This document shows, piece by piece, positions 4,940 to 5,505 of a DNA stretch of 5,505 nt; positions within the stretch are counted from its first letter, which is position 1, and each line of letters opens with the position of its first letter. This DNA is from Spartobacteria bacterium (GTDB lineage: Bacteria; Verrucomicrobiota; Verrucomicrobiia; Chthoniobacterales; UBA10450). The stretch covers positions 1 to 5,505 of the forward strand of contig JAJPJU010000218.1 of NCBI GenBank assembly GCA_021324035.1. The letters run 5' to 3'. The position numbers and the translations under genes were made by a program. Under the pieces are notes generated by a model. The model searched no databases. It was not told the origin of the DNA and saw only the letters and a list, made by a program, of their open reading frames with translations.

Positions 4940-5505
4940 AAGATCGAGATCATCGAGGATGGCCGAGGTTCGCAGGCTGTCCACGACGTTGTCGTCGCGA
5001 TGCGAGCGGCACGTCGATCCGGCACAGCCAGCGTGAAAACCAAGGCGACCGTCGATATGTCGGGCGCGAAGCCATGGCGGCAAAAAGGAACCGGTCGCGC
5101 GCGCGCCGGGTATGCTTCGTCTCCGGTTTGGCGTGGCGGTGGAGTCGTGTTCGGGCCGCACCCGCGCGATTATTCCAAGAAAGTTTCGAAATCGGTCCGG
5201 CGTCTGGCATTGCAGAAAGCATTGAGCGAGCGAATTACGGCCGGCGACGTTCTGACGATCGACAAATTCGCGGTTTCGGAAATTAAGACCAAGGCGTTTG
5301 TCGATCTGGTGCGGAAGCAAACGGACGCCGAAAAAGTTTTGATCGTTTCCGACGCGTTCGATGACAAGACCCATAAATCGGCGCGCAACGTAAAGCTGGT
5401 GCAGCTCGCGACCGCGGCTGACGTGAACACCGAGCAGTTGCTGGCGTTCCACAAAATTCTGGTGACCTCGAAGGCGCTCGAAAAACTGGCGGAGAGACTC
5501 CAATG
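4898..5505 (+). CDS. rplD: 50S ribosomal protein L4 (uL4); last base of stop codon lies outside the window
   Basis: L4 binds 23S rRNA domain I during early assembly, and its extended loop lines the narrow part of the exit tunnel. The frame is open for 202 codons and ends in TG at the window edge, presumably TGA overlapping the next ATG. Hallmarks are VHDVVVA (28-34), KPWRQKGTGRARAG (58-71), then SPVWRGGGVVFGPHPRDYSKKV from about 76, the tunnel-loop region, followed by RRLALQKALSER. Spacing to KPWRQKG is the same as in E. coli. The first 15 or so residues are Ala/Lys-rich (KAAAKEA), replacing the usual first strand, so the N-terminus looks substituted rather than extended. The start overlaps the rplC stop (ATGA). 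In E. coli L4 represses the S10 operon through a leader before rpsJ; no such leader exists here. Confidence 0.96.
   Translation, partial: MSAKVLTKAAAKEAKIEIIEDGRGSQAVHDVVVAMRAARRSGTASVKTKATVDMSGAKPWRQKGTGRARAGYASSPVWRGGGVVFGPHPRDYSKKVSKSVRRLALQKALSERITAGDVLTIDKFAVSEIKTKAFVDLVRKQTDAEKVLIVSDAFDDKTHKSARNVKLVQLATAADVNTEQLLAFHKILVTSKALEKLAERLQ
5491..5496 (+). promoter_or_regulatory. Shine-Dalgarno for the next gene (probable rplW)
   Basis: GGAGAG lies 6 nt before the ATG at 5503, a suitable spacing. It falls inside the last codons of rplD, as in the other overlapping gene pairs of this operon. Confidence 0.6.
5503..5505 (+). CDS. rplW: Start codon of the next gene, probably ribosomal protein L23 (only ATG present)
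   Basis: Only the ATG is inside the window. It follows a good Shine-Dalgarno and overlaps the incomplete TG of the rplD stop, repeating the ATGA arrangement of rplC/rplD. The identity as L23, a protein at the tunnel exit that docks trigger factor and SRP, is inferred only from the near-universal order rplC-rplD-rplW. Confidence 0.55.

Noticed and set aside
4913..5503. Minus-strand open frame of 196 codons opposite rplD
   Set aside because: It is an antisense shadow of rplD, whose L4 motifs are unambiguous.
1..5505. Mobile element, CRISPR array, tRNA/rRNA gene or novel defence or accessory system
   Set aside because: No terminal repeats, transposase motifs, spaced repeats or cloverleaf were seen; every long stretch is explained by housekeeping translation genes.

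Overview
This window is a ribosomal protein and translation-factor gene block from a moderately GC-rich bacterium. A fused 'str + S10' operon runs left to right: rpsL (S12), rpsG (S7), fusA (EF-G), rpsJ (S10), rplC (L3), rplD (L4) and the start codon of what is almost certainly rplW (L23). The 5' part of tgt (queuine/guanine tRNA-ribosyltransferase) diverges from it on the minus strand and runs off the left edge.

Layout: 1-504 is the N-terminal 168 codons of tgt. 505-694 is a 190-bp divergent intergenic region. It holds a plausible promoter for the operon (TTGCGG, 17-bp spacer, TATAGT), an inverted repeat overlapping its -35 hexamer, and an untranslated leader of about 100 nt. 695-5505 is almost solid coding sequence on the plus strand. 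The gaps are 22, 5 and 29 nt, and there are short stop/start overlaps at fusA/rpsJ (TAATG), rplC/rplD (ATGA) and, by inference, rplD/rplW. I see no terminator or internal promoter between the genes.

The gene order points to the PVC superphylum. No tuf gene lies between fusA and rpsJ, as in Chlamydiae, while S10, L3 and L4 continue directly as in free-living bacteria. Together with the Ala/Lys-rich tails on several proteins, this fits Verrucomicrobiota best. The assignment is an inference from order and protein style, not from a database match.

The operon genes serve one process. S12, S7 and S10 are 30S proteins (S10 is also NusE in transcription antitermination), L3 and L4 build the 50S core near the peptidyl-transferase centre and exit tunnel, and EF-G drives translocation. 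Tgt modifies the wobble base of GUN-anticodon tRNAs. The features worth noting are regulatory and evolutionary: there is no room for the E. coli S7 and L4 autoregulatory sites, Shine-Dalgarno use is mixed, four of six proteins carry Ala/Lys-rich ends, and a 21-nt near-repeat straddles the rplC/rplD junction. I found no accessory, mobile, CRISPR or unknown system here.
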